From assembly GCA_019747075.1 (NCBI GenBank), contig JAIERF010000009.1, positions 1 through 64,000 of the forward strand: 64,000 bases of DNA, given 5' to 3'. The position numbers and the translations under genes were made by a program. Of this stretch, positions 61,666 to 64,000 are shown in pieces (positions within the stretch are counted from its first letter, which is position 1; every line of letters starts with the position of its first letter). The notes under the pieces were generated by a model that had not been told where the DNA came from, ran no database searches, and worked only from the letters and a program-made list of their open reading frames with translations. This DNA is from Pseudomonadaceae bacterium (lineage in GTDB: Bacteria; Pseudomonadota; Gammaproteobacteria; Pseudomonadales; Pseudomonadaceae).

Positions 61666-62949
61666 ATGCGTATCCACACTCTTTCTGTTCTTTCTCTGGC
61701 CGTTTGCGGCGCCTTTAGCAGCATTACCATGGCCGCCGAGGACCTCGCCAACCTGGTCGACTACGGCAAGGTCAGCGTCGATGCCCGCTACCGCTACGAG
61801 AACGTCGACCAAGACAACACCCTCAACAATGCCAACGCCCAGACCCTGCGCACCCGTATCGGCGTGCAGAGCGGCAAGTGGTATGGCCTTTCCGGCCTGG
61901 TTGAGGTCGACAATGTCAGTCGTATCGGTGATGCCTCTTACAACAACACCCGCGACGGTCAGAAGGACTTCTCCGTGGTCGCCGACCCGGATGGCACCGA
62001 GTTCAACCAGGCCCTGCTGCGCTATGACTACAAATACGGCAACGCCGTGGCCGGCCGTCAGCGCATCAACCTCGACAACCAGCGCTTCGTCGGTGGCGTG
62101 GCCTGGCGCCAAAATGAACAGACCTATGACGGTGTACTCGGCCAGATCAAGCCGATCACCGGCATGACCCTGACCTACAGCTACCTCGACAACATCAACA
62201 CCATCTTCGGTCCAGACAACGGCCGCTACGACAATAAGACCAACCCGGCCAACATCGAAGGCCACAGCCACCTGTTCAATGCCCAGTACATTCTCCTGCG
62301 TGATCGCCGTGGCGCACCGCAACTGACCCTGACCGGCTACAGCTACCAACTCGGCCTGGACAACATCGCAGTAACCGCTGCCGCCCCGGTGGGCAGCCTT
62401 TCCAGCCGCACCAACGGCGTACGTGCCACTGGCGCCATCGGCGCCTTGAGCATCGTCGGTGAATACGCGCAACAGGAAGACTACGCCGATAACCCGCAGG
62501 AACTGGACAGCGACTACTACCTGGCCGAACTGGGCTACACCTGGCAGGGCATCGTGTTCAAGGGCGGCTACGAGGTACTCGGCGGTGACGACGGCGTCGG
62601 CAACCGCGCCTTCCAGACCCCGCTGGCGACCAAGCATGCTTTCCAGGGCTGGGCCGACGTGTTCCTTACCACCCCGGCCGATGGTATCGAGGATACCTAC
62701 GTCGGTGTCACCGCACCGCTATGGGGTGGCCAGTTGCAGGCCTGGTACCACGACTTCGACGCCGAGCAGAACAGCACCCGCTACGGCGACGAGATCGACC
62801 TTTCCTACGGCCACCCCATTCCAGCCGTTCCGGGCCTGACCGCGCTGGTGAAATACGCCAGCTACGATGCCGACACCGCAGTGCTGCGCGGCAACGTGGC
62901 CAACGTCGACACCGACAAGCTCTGGCTACAACTGCAGTACGTCTACTGA
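61666..62949 (+). CDS. Outer membrane porin (alginate export/OprD-like beta-barrel)
   Basis: Signal peptide; 'KVSVDARYRYENVDQDN...TLRTRIGVQSGKWYGLSGLVEVDNV'; C-terminal aromatic 'LWLQLQYVY'. Confidence 0.85.
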   Translation: MRIHTLSVLSLAVCGAFSSITMAAEDLANLVDYGKVSVDARYRYENVDQDNTLNNANAQTLRTRIGVQSGKWYGLSGLVEVDNVSRIGDASYNNTRDGQKDFSVVADPDGTEFNQALLRYDYKYGNAVAGRQRINLDNQRFVGGVAWRQNEQTYDGVLGQIKPITGMTLTYSYLDNINTIFGPDNGRYDNKTNPANIEGHSHLFNAQYILLRDRRGAPQLTLTGYSYQLGLDNIAVTAAAPVGSLSSRTNGVRATGAIGALSIVGEYAQQEDYADNPQELDSDYYLAELGYTWQGIVFKGGYEVLGGDDGVGNRAFQTPLATKHAFQGWADVFLTTPADGIEDTYVGVTAPLWGGQLQAWYHDFDAEQNSTRYGDEIDLSYGHPIPAVPGLTALVKYASYDADTAVLRGNVANVDTDKLWLQLQYVY

Positions 62950-63072
62950 CCAAGCGTGCCCCGGCGCGCCCGCGCCCAGGGGCACCACATCCGCGCCGCC
63001 GGTAGCCCTGCCGGCGGCGCGCACTCAGCCGGGATGCCTAACCGTCCCGCCGCTTGCCCAAGGAGATGCCCC

Positions 63073-63858
63073 ATGCGTCTATCCCTGCGCCACCTGTTTC
63101 TCACTACCCTGCTCAGCCTAACCAGTCAGCCCAGTTGGGCTGTCATCAGTGATGCCGAAGCGATGAACCTGTCCGGCATGCAACGCATGCTCAGCCAGCG
63201 CCTGGCCAAGACTTATCTGATGATCGGCTCCGGCGTGCGCGCCGAGGTCGCCAATGAGCAATTCGATCAGAGCCTGGCCAAGTTCGAGAGCAACTACCAA
63301 GCCCTCAATGACTATGCCCCCAACGATGCCATTCGCCAGGAACTGGCGCACGCCGGCGACCTCTGGCACACCTACCGGCAATTGCTGCTCACCAGCCCCA
63401 GCCGCCAAACTGCACCGCAGGTGCTGCTGGTCAGCGACCAGTTACTGGCGCCGTGCGAGAAAGTCGTGCAATTGATTCAACAACACACCGGCAGCACCTC
63501 AGCGCTGCTGGTCAATCGCAGCGGCCGCCAGCGCATGCTCAGCCAGCGGATTGCCAAGCTCTACCTGGCACAGAGCTGGCACCTACCGGTCGCGGGGCTG
63601 GACCAGCAGTTCCAGCAGGCCGTCGAGGAGTTCGACAAGGCCCTGGGCGAACTGCAAAACGCCGAGCAGAACACCCCGGCCATCAAGCAGGCACTGCAGA
63701 AAGCCGAAGCACAATGGAGTTTCTCCCGCGCGGGCTTTCGCCTGTCCGGCGACGCGCGTTATGTGCCGACCCTGATCACCACCACCACCGAAACCCTGCT
63801 GCGGCAAATGCAAGACCTCACCAGCGCCTATGAAGGGGTGATGCTGGCCGGCTCTTAA
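63073..63858 (+). CDS. Periplasmic protein with two PilJ/NarX-type N-terminal sensory-like repeats
   Basis: Signal peptide; 'LSGMQRMLSQRLAKTYLMIG' and 'RSGRQRMLSQRIAKLYLAQS'. Confidence 0.8.
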   Translation: MRLSLRHLFLTTLLSLTSQPSWAVISDAEAMNLSGMQRMLSQRLAKTYLMIGSGVRAEVANEQFDQSLAKFESNYQALNDYAPNDAIRQELAHAGDLWHTYRQLLLTSPSRQTAPQVLLVSDQLLAPCEKVVQLIQQHTGSTSALLVNRSGRQRMLSQRIAKLYLAQSWHLPVAGLDQQFQQAVEEFDKALGELQNAEQNTPAIKQALQKAEAQWSFSRAGFRLSGDARYVPTLITTTTETLLRQMQDLTSAYEGVMLAGS

Positions 63859-63870
63859 GACCGGGCCACC

Positions 63871-64000
63871 TCAGCCTTCGCTGCGCACTCGTTTGACCGC
63901 ATCCAGCCAGCCGGCATACAGCTTGCTGCGGTGCTCACCTGCCATGCGCGGGGTGAAGCGCCGCTGCAGGTGCCAGTGACTGGCCACCTCTTCCAGGCTG
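63871..64000 (-). CDS. FGGY-family carbohydrate kinase C-terminus, probably glycerol kinase (truncated by window edge)
   Basis: Translation ends ...SLEEVASHWHLQRRFTPRMAGEHRSKLYAGWLDAVKRVRSEG*. Confidence 0.6.
   Translation of the reverse strand, partial: SLEEVASHWHLQRRFTPRMAGEHRSKLYAGWLDAVKRVRSEG

Overview
This is a 64 kb, GC-rich chromosomal window that looks like Pseudomonas (mvaT, PA4642-family protein, mqo, bfd/bfr, REP-like hairpins). Most of it is core genome: MCPs, mqo, hpt/upp/uraA, hemH, purU, mvaT, sbcB, a MoxR/DUF58 operon, pyruvate kinase, class I fumarase, peroxiredoxin, bfd-bfr, grxD and argF. I saw no rRNA, tRNA, CRISPR array, prophage or transposase. The points most worth a second look are: (1) two inverted copies, about 20 kb apart, of a ~294 bp element made of consecutive hairpins, with compensatory stem changes between copies and a REP-like end; (2) a sigma54-type promoter followed by an apparent ANTAR-type two-hexaloop antitermination leader and terminator in front of a porin gene, then a PilJ/NarX-like periplasmic protein; (3) a TATACA-N12-TGTATA operator between hemH/TIGR01777 and an FAD-oxidoreductase/TIGR02450 pair, resembling a LitR-type light-response site; (4) an eight-gene HME-RND metal efflux operon with an atypical transmembrane signature and unusual accessory proteins, divergent from a CopR/CusR-type two-component system; (5) an in-frame amber codon splitting uraA; (6) two transposase-less palindromic elements with terminal inverted repeats. 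No searches or folding programs were run; family names come from recognising the protein sequences.
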